A stretch of DNA of 64,000 bases from Lachnospiraceae bacterium UBA3692 (GTDB lineage: Bacteria; Bacillota; Clostridia; Lachnospirales; Lachnospiraceae), in assembly GCA_002372815.1 (NCBI GenBank), contig DFIR01000023.1, positions 1 to 64,000 of the forward strand. Reading direction: 5' to 3'. The notes beneath the pieces are model-generated. The model was not told the origin of the DNA, ran no database searches, and saw nothing but the letters and a program-made list of their open reading frames with translations. Both the position numbers and the translations under genes were made by a program. Below, one piece after another: positions 49,173-58,829 of this stretch (the stretch's first letter is position 1; every line of letters begins with the position of its first letter).

Positions 49173-50528
49173 TCAGAGTGCTCTCACATATTCCTTGAAG
49201 ACGTCGCCTCTCTGCTCGTAGTCCCGGAACATGCCCCAGCTCGCGCAGGCGGGTGACAGAAGCACCGCGTCTCCCGGCTGTGCGGCTTCCGTGCAGTGCC
49301 GCAGGCAGTCCTCGAAGCTGTCGCAGATCGTGATGTCCGTGAAGCCGTGCGCCTGCGCACAGGCCGCGATGGCCGGCGCCGTCTTTCCGATCAGCACGAG
49401 CTCCCGCACCTTGCCGTCAAAAGCATCGATCCACTCGTCATATGTGTTGTTCTTGTCATAGCCGCCGCCGATCAGCACCGTCGGGCGGTCCATGGCCCGG
49501 ATCCCCTGGATCGCGGCATCCGGATTCGTCGCCTTGGAATCATTGTAGTACCGGACGCCCGCCTTCTCCGCGACGAATTCGATCCGGTGCTCCACAGGCG
49601 GGAACGCGCGCACAGCCTCCAGGATCGTCCCGATCGGGACGCCGGCGGCCTCCGTGATGGCGATCGCCGCCATGATATTCTCGGCGTTGCAGACGCCCAT
49701 CAGCTGTGTCTCCGACATGCGCAGCAGCGCGATGTCCCCCTCTTCCGTGATCTTCCGGATCTCTCCGTCCTGCAGATAGTAGCCGTTCTCCGGGCGTTCT
49801 CCGGAGGAGAACCAGATGACCCGCGGCGTGCAGAGATAGGTGCCGAAGGGACGGAGCCAGGGATCCATATAGTTCAGGACGCAGACCTCCTCCGCGCTCT
49901 GGAAGCGGGTGATCCGCTCCTTCACGGAAGCATAGCACTGCATCGTGTAGTGCCTGTTCAGGTGGTCCGGCGTGATGTTCAGGATCGCGGAGACCTTGGG
50001 GCGGAAGGTCGTGACGTGCTCCAGCTGGAAGCTGCTGATCTCCCCGACGCTCCAGGAATCCGGCTCCGTCTGCCCGGCTTCCTTCGCGTAGGAATTGCCG
50101 ATATTGCCCACTACGAAGACCTTGCTGCTGTAGGCGCGCATGATCGCGCCGACGAGGGAGGTCGTCGTGGTCTTGCCGTTCGTACCGGTGATCGCCAGGA
50201 CGCTTCCCCGGTCGCTCCGGAAGGCGAATTCCACTTCCGAGAGCACGGGGATCCCCAGGCCTTCCAGCTGCCTGACCAGCGGCGCGTCCGCCGGCACCGA
50301 CGGGCTCACGACCGCCTGTCCGATCTTCGCGAGGTCCTCCTCAGGGGGTGTGCCGATCACGATCTTCGGCCAGTCCCGGTCCTCCGGCAGGAGGCGTCCG
50401 CGGATCGCCTCCTCCTGTGCCTTCTCATTCTGTTCCAGAAGGATCGTCTCCGCCTTCTGCTGACGCAGCAGATGGACGGCACCGATCCCGCTTCTTCCCG
50501 CTCCGACTACCAGTGTGCATGTTCGCAT
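49173..50528 (-). CDS. murD: UDP-N-acetylmuramoylalanine--D-glutamate ligase
   Basis: The 451-residue cytoplasmic ligase adds D-glutamate to UDP-MurNAc-L-Ala. The N-terminal Rossmann part has VVGAGRSGIGAV, the ATP loop is ITGTNGKTTTTSLVG, and later blocks include NITPDHLNRH and VEHRIEFV, then YNDSKATNPDA and LLSPACASWGMF. AGGAAAG precedes the ATG. The gene lies 61 nt after mraY. Confidence 0.96.
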   Translation of the reverse strand: MRTCTLVVGAGRSGIGAVHLLRQQKAETILLEQNEKAQEEAIRGRLLPEDRDWPKIVIGTPPEEDLAKIGQAVVSPSVPADAPLVRQLEGLGIPVLSEVEFAFRSDRGSVLAITGTNGKTTTTSLVGAIMRAYSSKVFVVGNIGNSYAKEAGQTEPDSWSVGEISSFQLEHVTTFRPKVSAILNITPDHLNRHYTMQCYASVKERITRFQSAEEVCVLNYMDPWLRPFGTYLCTPRVIWFSSGERPENGYYLQDGEIRKITEEGDIALLRMSETQLMGVCNAENIMAAIAITEAAGVPIGTILEAVRAFPPVEHRIEFVAEKAGVRYYNDSKATNPDAAIQGIRAMDRPTVLIGGGYDKNNTYDEWIDAFDGKVRELVLIGKTAPAIAACAQAHGFTDITICDSFEDCLRHCTEAAQPGDAVLLSPACASWGMFRDYEQRGDVFKEYVRAL

Positions 50529-50589
50529 ATTGTTTACGCTTTCCTGTTAAATGAATTGTTCCAGTTCCGACCGGCGGCAGTGCTCACCT

Positions 50590-51561
50590 TCACCAGACGC
50601 CGGGAATCATCAGCAGTCCGAGAACGGCCGTCACCGCCGTGAAGACCGCCACGACCTTCGTCTCCGACCAGCCGCCGAGCTCGAAATGGTGATGGATCGG
50701 CGCCATCCGGAAGATCCGCTTGCCGTGGGTCATCTTGAAGTACCCCACCTGCAGGATCACGGAGATCACCTCGATCATATAGATGAAGCCCACGACCGGG
50801 ATCCAGAGGGGCATCTGCAGCATGTAAGCCGTCCCGGCGATGAATCCTCCCAGTGCCAGGGAGCCGGTGTCCCCCATGAACACTTTCGCCGGATGATGGT
50901 TGTAGATCAGAAATCCGAGCAGCGCGCCGATCATGACCGCGCAGGCGATCGCCACGCCCGTCTGATGGAGGATCAGGGCCGCCGCCATGAAGAAGGCTGC
51001 CGCCGCAATGGTGACGCTCGTCGCGAGCGCGTCCACCCCGTCCGTGAAGTTCGTCCCGTTCACCGTCGCGACGGTGACGAAGATCATCGCCGGCACGTTC
51101 ATGATGCCCAGATCGATGAAGAATCCCTTCAGGAACGGCACCTTCATCGACAGCGGGATCGCGTGGACCCGCCGCATGTACAGCACGAAGAGGATCGAGA
51201 AGAGCACCTGCAGCGCAAATTTCTGGGCCGGGCTCAGGCCGTCCGACTGGTGTCTTGTGACCTTCAGATAGTCGTCCAGAAAGCCCACAACGCCGAATCC
51301 GGCGGTCAGGATCATGACCGGCACGACCTCCCCGTGGCGCGGCGCGAGCAGCAGTCCCGTCACAAGAAACGCGAAAATAAACATCAGCCCGCCCATATTG
51401 GGCGTACCCGTCTTCGCCTTATGGCTCTCCGGGCCTTCCTCCCGCTCGGTCTGCTGCGCTTTCAGGTTCCTGAGCAGCGGGATCAGAAATTTCCCCGCCG
51501 CAGCGCTGATCGCGAAAGCCGCCGCGGCGGCGAGTATGAATTCCAGTATATTTCCTCTCAT
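50590..51561 (-). CDS. mraY: Phospho-N-acetylmuramoyl-pentapeptide-transferase
   Basis: The 323-residue membrane enzyme transfers phospho-MurNAc-pentapeptide to undecaprenyl phosphate, making lipid I. GTPNMGGLMF, GFLDDYLKV, NGTNFTDGVDALA and FMGDTGSLALGG are the conserved loops with catalytic aspartates; IHHHFELGGWSE lies near the C-terminus. The ATG overlaps the PBP stop by one base and follows AGGAGGATTG. The longer open frame upstream is a shadow of the PBP gene. Confidence 0.96.
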   Translation of the reverse strand: MRGNILEFILAAAAAFAISAAAGKFLIPLLRNLKAQQTEREEGPESHKAKTGTPNMGGLMFIFAFLVTGLLLAPRHGEVVPVMILTAGFGVVGFLDDYLKVTRHQSDGLSPAQKFALQVLFSILFVLYMRRVHAIPLSMKVPFLKGFFIDLGIMNVPAMIFVTVATVNGTNFTDGVDALATSVTIAAAAFFMAAALILHQTGVAIACAVMIGALLGFLIYNHHPAKVFMGDTGSLALGGFIAGTAYMLQMPLWIPVVGFIYMIEVISVILQVGYFKMTHGKRIFRMAPIHHHFELGGWSETKVVAVFTAVTAVLGLLMIPGVW

Positions 51562-53567
51562 CAATCCTCCTGATAGGTGATCTCGAGTCCCTTCTGCTCC
51601 AGGACCTCCCGCTCCTCTTCGGTGACGGGCTGGTCCATATAGATATTCATGTACGGAAGCACTTCCTGCATGATCTCCCGGACGATATTGCACGGCAGCG
51701 AGTGATTGCCCTGCCGCTTCTGGTTGGCGCGGTTGATCACGACATAGACCGCCACCTGCGGATCATCCACCGGCGCAAATCCGTAGAAAGATACGACGTA
51801 TTCCTCATTGCCGCGGGGCAGCGTCTCCGCCGTGCCCGTCTTGCCGCCGATCGAGTACCCGTAAGGGCGCGCCGTGCCGCCTGTGCCGAGGCCGGTCATG
51901 ACGACCATCTCGCAGTACTCCCGCATCTTGGCGCTCGTGGCTTCCGAGATGGTCCGCTTGATCACCTTCGGCTCCACTTTCTTCACAACTGCGCCGTCTG
52001 CGCTGTAGATCCGGTCCACGACATGCGGCTGGTAATAGTAGCCGCCGTTGATCAGCGAGCTGAGTCCCGCCGCCATCTGGATCATGGTGACATTGTAGTT
52101 CTGGCCGAACGAATTCGTCGCCAGGTCGACCCGGCTCATCGTCTCCTCCGGGATGAGCAGGCTGTCCGTTCTCGCCTCTCCGGCCAGATCGATCCCGGTC
52201 TTCAGGCCGATATTGAAGGTGCTGCGGAAGTCGCAGTAAGTCTCCTTGCCGATCTCCTCCACGATATTCATCAGGTAGACGTTGCAGGACCTTTCCACCG
52301 CATGCGCCAGATCCAGAAATCTGTGCGTGTTGTGGCAGGCGATCCGCACTCCGTCCACTTCCTTGAAGCCGGGGCAGTAGAACTCCTCGTCCTCCGAGAT
52401 CTTCCCGGACTCGAGCCCCGCCGCCACCGTGTACAGCTTGCCGGTGGAACCCGGCTCATAGGGCACGCTGATGCAGTAGTTGGTCCACAGCGCGTTCAGG
52501 TAGCGGGCCTTCTCCTGGTCGTCCATCGCGTCGATGTCCTTCTGCGTCAGCACCTTCTTCGTCGGCTGGTCCGTGTCGTCCAGGACCGGCGATCCGACCA
52601 GAATGTCCGTATTGTAAGGGTCGTTCAGGTTGAAGAAGGGATACCCGGCCATCGCCTTGATGCTGCCGGTATTGACATCCATCACGATGCAGCCGACATC
52701 GTAGGCGCCGTTTCCGCCTTTCCGCACGGCATTGGCGTATCGATCATTGTACGCTTTCAGGTGCTTCTGCACAATACTCTGGATGTTCGCGTCCAGTGTC
52801 AGCTGCAGCGTACAGCCGTCCTTAGCGTCGTGGGTCGTCCAGTCGATGTTCAGGGACTCGTCCAGATAGCCGTACTGGCGCCCCTGCACGCCGTTGAGGA
52901 TATCGTTATAGTACTGCTCCAGGCCGGTCATGCCCACATTGTTGGTGTTGGCGAAGCCGATGACATCGCAGGCGAGCTCGTTCTGCGGATACGTGCGGGT
53001 GTAGCCGGGTTCGAACCAGATCCCGCGCACATTGCTGAAATAGCGTTCCTCCTGGGGCACTTTCCGGTCGTTCTCGTCGCGGATGCCCTCCTCGATGCGC
53101 TCCAGATACTCCTTGCGCTTCTGGTAGGTCAGGTTCTTCATCGCGATGTAGTAGCGGGAGGCCGGCTGTTCGCGGATATACCGCTCCATCGCGTCGCGGT
53201 CGATGCCCAGGCGCTGCAGTTCGTTCAGCGTGGGCTCCAGGTAGGCCTCGTCGTCGAGGACCTGATAGGCGTCGACGATCACATTGTAGACCAGCACGCT
53301 GTCCGCAAGGACCGTGCCCTTCGCGTCCAGGATCTGTCCCCGCTTGAAGGGGATCGTGACGTTGTCGTAGGCCTGCTGGGACAGGACCTTCATGGAGTAG
53401 GCCTGGCCCTGGTCGCGGTTGATCATGATCAGCCGTGCCCCCAAACCCACAAAAGCCAGCAGTACCAGTAAGAACAGTACTACCAGCTTTCTCTGCATGC
53501 TGATGGTAAAACGTTTGACAGCGGTGCGTCTGCGCCGCTGTCCGCTCTCTCTCTCACGATTGCCCAA
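51561..53567 (-). CDS. Class B penicillin-binding protein (FtsI/SpoVD type)
   Basis: The 668-residue protein has one N-terminal helix (about 27-48), a pedestal dimerisation region, and a transpeptidase domain. The active-site motifs are STGK (in YEPGSTGKLYT), SCN and KTG (GGKTGTAE). It crosslinks septal peptidoglycan with FtsW. The C-terminus has no clear PASTA repeats, unlike SpoVD. The start is TTG, preceded by GGGAG and 3 nt from the ftsL stop. Division (FtsI) and sporulation (SpoVD) roles cannot be separated here. Confidence 0.92.
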   Translation of the reverse strand: MGNRERESGQRRRRTAVKRFTISMQRKLVVLFLLVLLAFVGLGARLIMINRDQGQAYSMKVLSQQAYDNVTIPFKRGQILDAKGTVLADSVLVYNVIVDAYQVLDDEAYLEPTLNELQRLGIDRDAMERYIREQPASRYYIAMKNLTYQKRKEYLERIEEGIRDENDRKVPQEERYFSNVRGIWFEPGYTRTYPQNELACDVIGFANTNNVGMTGLEQYYNDILNGVQGRQYGYLDESLNIDWTTHDAKDGCTLQLTLDANIQSIVQKHLKAYNDRYANAVRKGGNGAYDVGCIVMDVNTGSIKAMAGYPFFNLNDPYNTDILVGSPVLDDTDQPTKKVLTQKDIDAMDDQEKARYLNALWTNYCISVPYEPGSTGKLYTVAAGLESGKISEDEEFYCPGFKEVDGVRIACHNTHRFLDLAHAVERSCNVYLMNIVEEIGKETYCDFRSTFNIGLKTGIDLAGEARTDSLLIPEETMSRVDLATNSFGQNYNVTMIQMAAGLSSLINGGYYYQPHVVDRIYSADGAVVKKVEPKVIKRTISEATSAKMREYCEMVVMTGLGTGGTARPYGYSIGGKTGTAETLPRGNEEYVVSFYGFAPVDDPQVAVYVVINRANQKRQGNHSLPCNIVREIMQEVLPYMNIYMDQPVTEEEREVLEQKGLEITYQED

Positions 53568-53570
53568 AAC

Positions 53571-54089
53571 TCAATCTCCCGCTTCCGCGATCTGATGCAC
53601 CGTCTCTTCCTGTGAATTGGAATAGGTGACGACCTGGTCCCTCGAGGCGTAGGTCATCCCCAGCTCGTTGATCGCCTTCTCTCTGATCGCTTCCAGATCC
53701 AGGTTGTTCACGATCATCTTGTAGGTCTCGTCGTTGTCATCCCGCAGTTCCTTCAGTTCTGTCTCCAGGGCGACGATCTCGTTGGTCGTCGTCGTGATAT
53801 CGCTGCGGAGCTTGATATACATGACCAGCATGGAGGCCATCAGGATCAGCATCCCCAGGAAGTACATGACCAGCTTCGGGCTCATGTGCTTGAAGTGCTC
53901 CCGGTTGCGGCGCACGGCGATCCTCGTCTCCGCGGGCACCATGCTGTCCGGAAGGACAGTCTCCTCCCAGAAATCCTCCGCGGCGCTCCCGTGTACGTAC
54001 GGCTGCTGCGGGGCGGCTGTCCCTGCGGACGCCCTCCGCCTCCTGCGCGCTTCGCTCTGTGCACCTGCTGTCCGTGCTGCTCTGATCAT
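53571..54089 (-). CDS. ftsL: FtsL-like septum protein
   Basis: The 172-residue protein has a basic, disordered N-terminus, one helix near 72-92 (LVMYFLGMLILMASMLVMYI) and a coiled coil (about 95-125). A tail with INELGMTYASRDQVV follows, which is typical of FtsL/DivIC proteins. It recruits the FtsW-PBP pair. Assignment rests on layout and position between rsmH and the PBP gene. AAGGAAGGAA precedes the ATG. Confidence 0.85.
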   Translation of the reverse strand: MIRAARTAGAQSEARRRRRASAGTAAPQQPYVHGSAAEDFWEETVLPDSMVPAETRIAVRRNREHFKHMSPKLVMYFLGMLILMASMLVMYIKLRSDITTTTNEIVALETELKELRDDNDETYKMIVNNLDLEAIREKAINELGMTYASRDQVVTYSNSQEETVHQIAEAGD

Positions 54090-54132
54090 GCTGTTCCTTC
54101 CTTATATATGTCTGTCCGCAAAGATCCGGCAC

Positions 54133-55101
54133 TCACCGGCCGTCAGCCGGTGCCGCGGAGGTCTCTCCGTTTCTTTCAAATACACGCAGCTTCGCGCTGG
54201 CGGATCTCCGGTTCTCTTCCAGCTCCCTTGCCGACGGCAGGATCGCCTTCCTGGTAATGACACGTCCGAGAGATCTCCTGCCGCATACGCAGACCGGAAA
54301 CTCCGGAGGGCAGATGCAGGGATTCTCGAGTGTCCGGAAAGCGTTCTTGACGATCCGGTCCTCCAGCGAATGGAACGTGATGATGCACAGGCGTCCGCCC
54401 GGCGCCAGACAGCGCGCCATTCTGTCGATGGAGCCTTCCAGCACATCCAGTTCCCGGTTGCACGCGATCCGGATCGCCTGAAAGGTCCGCTTGCAAGGGT
54501 TGCCGCCCTTCCTGCGCATCTTTGCGGGGATCGCCGCGTGAATGATATCGGAGAGCTGCATCGTCGTCTCTAACGGGGCGCTCTCCCTGGCGCGGACGAT
54601 CCCGTCCGCGATCCTCGCGGCACATTTCTCCTCTCCGTAATCCCTTAAGATCCGGATCAGTTCCTCCCGCGGCCACTCGTTCACGATCTCCTTCGCGCTG
54701 AGAGGGTTGTCCCTGTCCATGCGCATGTCCAGAGGCGCATCCGTATGATAGGAGAACCCCCGCTCCGGGTTGTCCAGCTGGTAGGAGGACACCCCGAGAT
54801 CCAGCAGGATCCCGTCCACCGCCGGGATGCCCAGCTCCCCGAGCACTTCCGGCATCTCCTCGTAATTGGCCCGCACGATCGTCACTGTGTCCCCGAAAGG
54901 ACGGAGCCGCTCCGTCGCCGCAGCGATGGCATCGGCATCCTGGTCGATCCCGATCAGTCTGCCGCCCTCCGTCAGCTGCTGCGCGATGAGGGAGGAATGT
55001 CCTCCGCCGCCCAGCGTGCCGTCCGCGTAGATGCCGTCCGGCCGGATATGCAGGTTCTCAATGACCTCGTCCGCGAGGACGGAGGTGTGCGCGAATTCCA
55101 A
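54133..55101 (-). CDS. rsmH: 16S rRNA (cytosine-1402-N4)-methyltransferase
   Basis: The 322-residue enzyme methylates N4 of C1402 in 16S rRNA with [13 protein letters not shown], the SAM loop [30 protein letters not shown], and [12 protein letters not shown] near the C-terminus are all conserved. The start codon is TTG, 2 nt after the mraZ stop, with GGAGAT upstream. It is second in the division cluster. Confidence 0.96.
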   Translation of the reverse strand: MEFAHTSVLADEVIENLHIRPDGIYADGTLGGGGHSSLIAQQLTEGGRLIGIDQDADAIAAATERLRPFGDTVTIVRANYEEMPEVLGELGIPAVDGILLDLGVSSYQLDNPERGFSYHTDAPLDMRMDRDNPLSAKEIVNEWPREELIRILRDYGEEKCAARIADGIVRARESAPLETTMQLSDIIHAAIPAKMRRKGGNPCKRTFQAIRIACNRELDVLEGSIDRMARCLAPGGRLCIITFHSLEDRIVKNAFRTLENPCICPPEFPVCVCGRRSLGRVITRKAILPSARELEENRRSASAKLRVFERNGETSAAPADGR

Positions 55102-55103
55102 TA

Positions 55104-55535
55104 TCAGATCTCCAATCCGTTGTCGAACATCTCCCGCAGGATCCCGTCGAGCTCCTCGGAGGACATATCGTCCTGCCAGTTCTCGCGGCCCCAGATCTCG
55201 ATCCTGCTGCCCATTCCCACAGTTACGACGTCTTTGACGATGCCCGCTGCTTCACGGAGCCTGGCGGGAAGCACGATCCGGCCCTGCTTATCCGGCTCCG
55301 CCTCGCAGGCCCAGGCCATGAAATAGCGGCGGACCTTTCTGTAGCGGGCCTCATTCTGCGGCAGCTGCTCCAGCTTCTCCACAAAGGCGTTCCAGGTCTC
55401 CCACCGGTACAGGCACAGACACTTGTCGAAGCCGCGCGTCAGCACGCAGCTCTCCCCAAGCGCCTCTCTGAATTTGGATGGAATGATCAGCCGCCCTTTC
55501 GTGTCCAGCGAGTGATCATATTCGCCCAGAAACAT
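55104..55535 (-). CDS. mraZ: Transcriptional regulator MraZ
   Basis: The 143-residue protein has two AbrB-like halves, each with a conserved block: [16 protein letters not shown] and [16 protein letters not shown]. MraZ is a DNA-binding regulator of the division cluster. The frame opens with GTG at 55541, but the ATG at 55535 gives the canonical MFLGEY start and 8-nt spacing from GGAGGG. Three AAGTGGAG repeats just upstream are its probable autoregulatory site. Confidence 0.95.
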   Translation of the reverse strand: MFLGEYDHSLDTKGRLIIPSKFREALGESCVLTRGFDKCLCLYRWETWNAFVEKLEQLPQNEARYRKVRRYFMAWACEAEPDKQGRIVLPARLREAAGIVKDVVTVGMGSRIEIWGRENWQDDMSSEELDGILREMFDNGLEI

Positions 55536-55563
55536 CTCCACTTCCCTCCACTTTGCTCCACTT
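55536..55563 (-). promoter_or_regulatory. MraZ operator: three AAGTGGAG repeats
   Basis: On the minus strand AAGTGGAG occurs three times, at 55556-55563, 55546-55553 and 55536-55543, exactly 10 bp apart. They lie between the promoter and the mraZ start. MraZ proteins are known to bind tandem GTGG-type repeats at about one helical turn, and the AAAGTGG form resembles the site described in Mollicutes. The last copy overlaps the ribosome site. Confidence 0.85.
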
Positions 55564-55571
55564 TATGGTCT

Positions 55572-55600
55572 ATCTTACCAATTTCAGAGCAAAATGGCAA
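55572..55600 (-). promoter_or_regulatory. Promoter of the mraZ division cluster
   Basis: On the minus strand TTGCCA (55595-55600) and TAAGAT (55572-55577) are 17 bp apart, just upstream of the MraZ repeats. Confidence 0.8.
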
Positions 55601-55614
55601 CGGGAATGTATGTT

Positions 55615-56508
55615 CTACAGCTGTTTCTGTTTTCGTTTCTTATAGGCCGCGGACGCGATCAGCCAGATCACAAGGCTTCCGGCTGCCATGGCGAGCCCCA
55701 CGACCATCGAGACCGGGATCTTCGTCCCGGAGATGTACAGCTGGTCCGTGCGGATCGCCTCGATCCAGGCGCGGCCGAGCCCGTAACCGCCGAAATACAG
55801 GAGTCCCATCTCCCCGTCGAAGCGCTTCTTCCGCAGAAGCAGCAGCATGAGGATCAGCAGTCCCAGGTTCCAGAGCCCCTCGTAGAGGAAGGTCGGGTGG
55901 ACCTGGATGTAGTTGGTCGTCTCGCTCATATGTGCCGCGATCAGCGGCGAGATATCCCGCTCCCGCACCATGGAGACGGGGATCCGCATGGCCAGGAGGC
56001 TGTCCGTATATTCCCCGAAGACCTCCCGGTTGAAGAAATTGCCCCATCTTCCGATGATCTGTCCCAGCACCAGGCCGTATACACAGTCATCCACGATCAG
56101 AAAGAAGTTCTTCCCCTTCACCTTGCAGAAGATCAGGAGGGACAGGACCACGGCGATCACGCCGCCGTAGATGGCGAGGCCGCCCCCGCGCAGATTCAGG
56201 ATCTCCAGCGGGTTGTCCTTGTAATAATCCCACATGAAAGCGACATAATAGGCGCGCGCGCCGACGATCGACATGATGATGATGAGCAGGGCCGCGTCCC
56301 AGATATCGTCCGGATCCTGACCGGTCTTCTTCGCGATGTGCGCCGCCATCAGGATCCCGATCATCATGGCCGACGCCACCACGATCCCGTAGATGGCGAT
56401 CCCGAAGTCCCCGATATAGATCGTCTTGGGGACGTTCCGCAGGTAGATGCCCAGGTGCGGAAATGCGATGTCCATCTGTTCCATCATATCCGGCATATTT
56501 TGTGACAA
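55615..56508 (-). CDS. lgt: Prolipoprotein diacylglyceryl transferase
   Basis: The 297-residue membrane enzyme moves diacylglycerol from phosphatidylglycerol to the lipobox cysteine of prolipoproteins. The Lgt signature GRWGNFFNREVFG lies mid-protein, and HPTFLYEGLWN and YGLGRAWIEAIR are further conserved blocks. The start is uncertain: TTG at 56508 follows AAAGGAG by only 3 nt, while ATG at 56496 follows it by 15 nt. The window has at least two lipoprotein genes that need this enzyme. Confidence 0.93.
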   Translation of the reverse strand: MSQNMPDMMEQMDIAFPHLGIYLRNVPKTIYIGDFGIAIYGIVVASAMMIGILMAAHIAKKTGQDPDDIWDAALLIIIMSIVGARAYYVAFMWDYYKDNPLEILNLRGGGLAIYGGVIAVVLSLLIFCKVKGKNFFLIVDDCVYGLVLGQIIGRWGNFFNREVFGEYTDSLLAMRIPVSMVRERDISPLIAAHMSETTNYIQVHPTFLYEGLWNLGLLILMLLLLRKKRFDGEMGLLYFGGYGLGRAWIEAIRTDQLYISGTKIPVSMVVGLAMAAGSLVIWLIASAAYKKRKQKQL

Positions 56509-56593
56509 AAACTCCTTTCAAAACACTATATCTTGTAATATATTAGCATAAACATTCCAGATTTTGGGCGGCGGTCCGGAATAAAAAGTTCAC

Positions 56594-56646
56594 AAAAAAA
56601 CACCTCCGTCCCAGCCGTATTTTGTACGGCCGGAGGAGGTGTTTTT
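56594..56646 (-). terminator. Terminator after ychF (bidirectional form)
   Basis: AACACCTCC (56599-56607) pairs with GGAGGTGTT (56635-56643), with an inner GCCGT/ACGGC stem. A-runs and T-runs flank it on both sides. The stretch 56509-56821 holds only this element and a weak lgt promoter region. Confidence 0.85.
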
Positions 56647-56821
56647 ACACTTTTTTAATTGACAAAGTCCAGATATTGTGGTTTATCGCGGATCCGCAAC
56701 AACAGATGGTATCGTCTGAATAGTCAGACTACATATTGCGGTCCGCCGCTTTTCGCACACAACAGTATCGGAAAGGCGTTCGTTGTCCCGCAGCAGGCCT
56801 CTGACGGGGTGCCGATCTTAT

Positions 56822-57931
56822 TTACACATTAAACCTAAACAGGATCACGTCGCCGTCCTGGACGACGTATTCCTTGCCTTCGATGCCGACGAGGCCCTTC
56901 TCGCGGGCGGCGGCGAGGGAGCCTTCGCGGAGGAGAACTTCATAGTTGACAACTTCGGCCTTGATGAAGCCGCGTTCGAAGTCGGTGTGGATCTTGCCGG
57001 CGGCCTGGGGGGCCTTGGTGCCGATCTTAATGGTCCAGGCGCGGCATTCGTCCTCACCGGCGGTGAGGAAGCTCATGAGGCCGAGGGTGTGGTAGCTGGC
57101 GCGGACGAGTTTCTCGAGGCCGGATTCGGAGAGGCCGAGGTCCTCGAGGAACATGGCCTTCTCCTCGTCGTCGAGCTCGGAGATCTCGGCTTCGATCTTG
57201 GCGCAGATGACGAAGACTTCGCTGCCGTTCTTCGCCGCATATTCGCGGACCTGGGCCACCTGGGCGTTGGAGGCGCCGTCGTCGGCCAGGTCGTCCTCGG
57301 AGACGTTGGCGGCGTAGATGACGGGCTTGGCGGTGAGGAGGTTGTAGCTGTCGAAGAGCTTGCGGTCGTCCTCTCCGTCCACGAGGCCGTCCGAAATCAT
57401 GGTGCGGGCGAGCTTGCCGTCCTCCAGATGGGCCTTGATCTTCTCGAGGAGGGCCAGCTCCTTGCCGGCGGTCTTGTCCATGCGGGCGGTGCGGTTCACC
57501 TTGGAGATGCGGCGCTCGAGGACTTCGAGGTCGGCGAAGATGAGCTCCATCTCGATGGTCTCGATGTCGCGGACAGGATCCACGCTGCCATCCACGTGGA
57601 CGACATTGTCGTCCTCAAAGCAGCGGACGACGTGGACGATGGCGTCCACCTCGCGGATGTTGGCCAGGAACTGGTTGCCGAGGCCCTCACCCTTGGAGGC
57701 GCCCTTGACGAGGCCCGCGATGTCCACGAACTCGATCACGGCGGGGGTCACTTTCTTGGTGTGATAGAGCTCGCCCAGCTGGCGGATGCGCTCGTCCGGC
57801 ACCGGAACGATGCCCACGTTGGGGTCGATGGTGCAGAAGGGATAGTTCTCCGCCTGCGCCCCGGCCTTGGTCAGGGAATTGAAAAGAGTGCTTTTGCCCA
57901 CGTTAGGGAGCCCCACGATGCCCAGCTTCAT
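56822..57931 (-). CDS. ychF: Redox-regulated ATPase YchF
   Basis: The 369-residue protein is an Obg-family P-loop NTPase that prefers ATP and associates with ribosomes. G1 is [12 protein letters not shown] and G3 is [17 protein letters not shown]. The G4 region reads [10 protein letters not shown], where YchF proteins usually have NxxE, and the C-terminal TGS-like domain ends in [14 protein letters not shown] lies before the ATG. It is monocistronic. Confidence 0.96.
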   Translation of the reverse strand: MKLGIVGLPNVGKSTLFNSLTKAGAQAENYPFCTIDPNVGIVPVPDERIRQLGELYHTKKVTPAVIEFVDIAGLVKGASKGEGLGNQFLANIREVDAIVHVVRCFEDDNVVHVDGSVDPVRDIETIEMELIFADLEVLERRISKVNRTARMDKTAGKELALLEKIKAHLEDGKLARTMISDGLVDGEDDRKLFDSYNLLTAKPVIYAANVSEDDLADDGASNAQVAQVREYAAKNGSEVFVICAKIEAEISELDDEEKAMFLEDLGLSESGLEKLVRASYHTLGLMSFLTAGEDECRAWTIKIGTKAPQAAGKIHTDFERGFIKAEVVNYEVLLREGSLAAAREKGLVGIEGKEYVVQDGDVILFRFNV

Positions 57932-58013
57932 ATAGTCTTCATCTCCTTAAAAATGCTGTATACGAATCACTTTGCGGCTCTCTACCAGAAAAGAGCCTGC
58001 CAGAACGCCATAT

Positions 58014-58042
58014 ATTATAGCGTACCCAGACTCTTTTCTCAA
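58014..58042 (-). promoter_or_regulatory. Promoter of ychF
   Basis: On the minus strand TTGAGA (58037-58042) and TATAAT (58014-58019) are 17 bp apart. Confidence 0.85.
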
Positions 58043-58160
58043 TCTCTTTCCATTGTCGGTTCCGAGCAGATCTAAACAGGCAGGATGGCGCTGTCGGACA
58101 GGATGACACGCACTTTGACGAAACTGACGCGATGTGATCCGTTATTCTTCATTGTATGTC

Positions 58161-58202
58161 TGAAAAAGGAACCCCCTGCCCAAACGGGCAGGGGTTCCTT
58201 TG
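58161..58202. terminator. Long hairpin, probable terminator
   Basis: GGAACCCCCTGCCC pairs with GGGCAGGGGTTCC across CAAACG-type loop bases, with AAAAA before and TTT after. It may have ended the decayed GH3 gene on the minus strand. Confidence 0.75.
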
Positions 58203-58264
58203 GGTATGTTGTAGATCGACCTTTTGGGAGGGGTAATCTTGCAACCGTAATTATGCTTTCTTCT

Positions 58265-58530
58265 TTTTAAGTTAAGGAAGATCGCTGCCGCGAGCGCCTC
58301 CAGGGCGATCAGGACGACTGCGCTGGACGTTGTTCAGCAGGTAAGGGTTGGCCGTGCTGGGCTGTGTGCCGATGAAGTTGAAGGAGCTCATGACGGCCAG
58401 CGGCACGCCCTTGTAGTTCTTGACCGCGATCTCGAAGGACTTCAGGTAGATCTCACGGATCGCCTGCTCGGAGGCGTAGGTCAGCAGGAAGGCCAGTTGC
58501 TGTCGGGCCAGTCCGCGCCGCCGGGCAGAG
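58265..58530 (-). pseudogene. Remnant of a GH3 beta-glucosidase
   Basis: On the minus strand one frame reads YASEQAIREIYLKSFEIAVK, then PLAVMSSFNFIGTQPSTANP. This is a characteristic piece of GH3 catalytic domains. After LLNNVQ the frame breaks, and a second frame gives VVLIALEALAAAIFLNLK, a membrane-anchor-like C-terminus. The rest of the enzyme (normally 700 residues or more) is missing, so this is an internally deleted, dead gene. There is no start or ribosome site. Confidence 0.75.
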
Positions 58531-58532
58531 CT

Positions 58533-58829
58533 TCATGCCTCCGTATCCCGCATCAATTCCCTGCAATACTTCAGTAAACGTTCTTTACTCTTCTCGTCTG
58601 CCCCCTTCAATTCCTTTATGATCTCGAAAAGTACCGGGTCGGCGTCTCGGAATATCTGATAGGCCTGCGGGGCCGGATCGTCAGTCTGGCCGGTCAGATA
58701 TTCCGGCGAGCTTCCCAGCTTCTGGGCCATGAACACAATGGTCTGATAGGACGGCGTTCTCTCGGCAGATTCATAGCGCAGATAGCCCATTTTGGAAAGA
58801 TCCAGCAGTCTGGCGGCCTCTGGTAGGTG
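58533..58829 (-). pseudogene. Truncated XRE-type regulator
   Basis: The open part encodes EAARLLDLSKMGYLRYESAE followed by TPSYQTIVFMAQKLG, the helix-turn-helix of an XRE protein, and an 85-residue stretch after an internal ATG. The usual N-terminal helix is absent; CTCACCTACCAG just before could be its LTQ-like part in another frame. No ribosome site was found. It is most likely a broken copy, though a short product from the internal ATG cannot be excluded. Confidence 0.6.

Noticed and set aside
48060..49256. 398-codon plus-strand open frame opposite ftsW
   Set aside because: His/Asp/Arg-rich antisense shadow with no start signal; ftsW on the minus strand has all SEDS motifs.
58533..58790. 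85-codon XRE-like frame considered as an intact gene
   Set aside because: The helix-turn-helix continues upstream of the ATG without its N-terminal helix, and no ribosome site exists; treated as a remnant.
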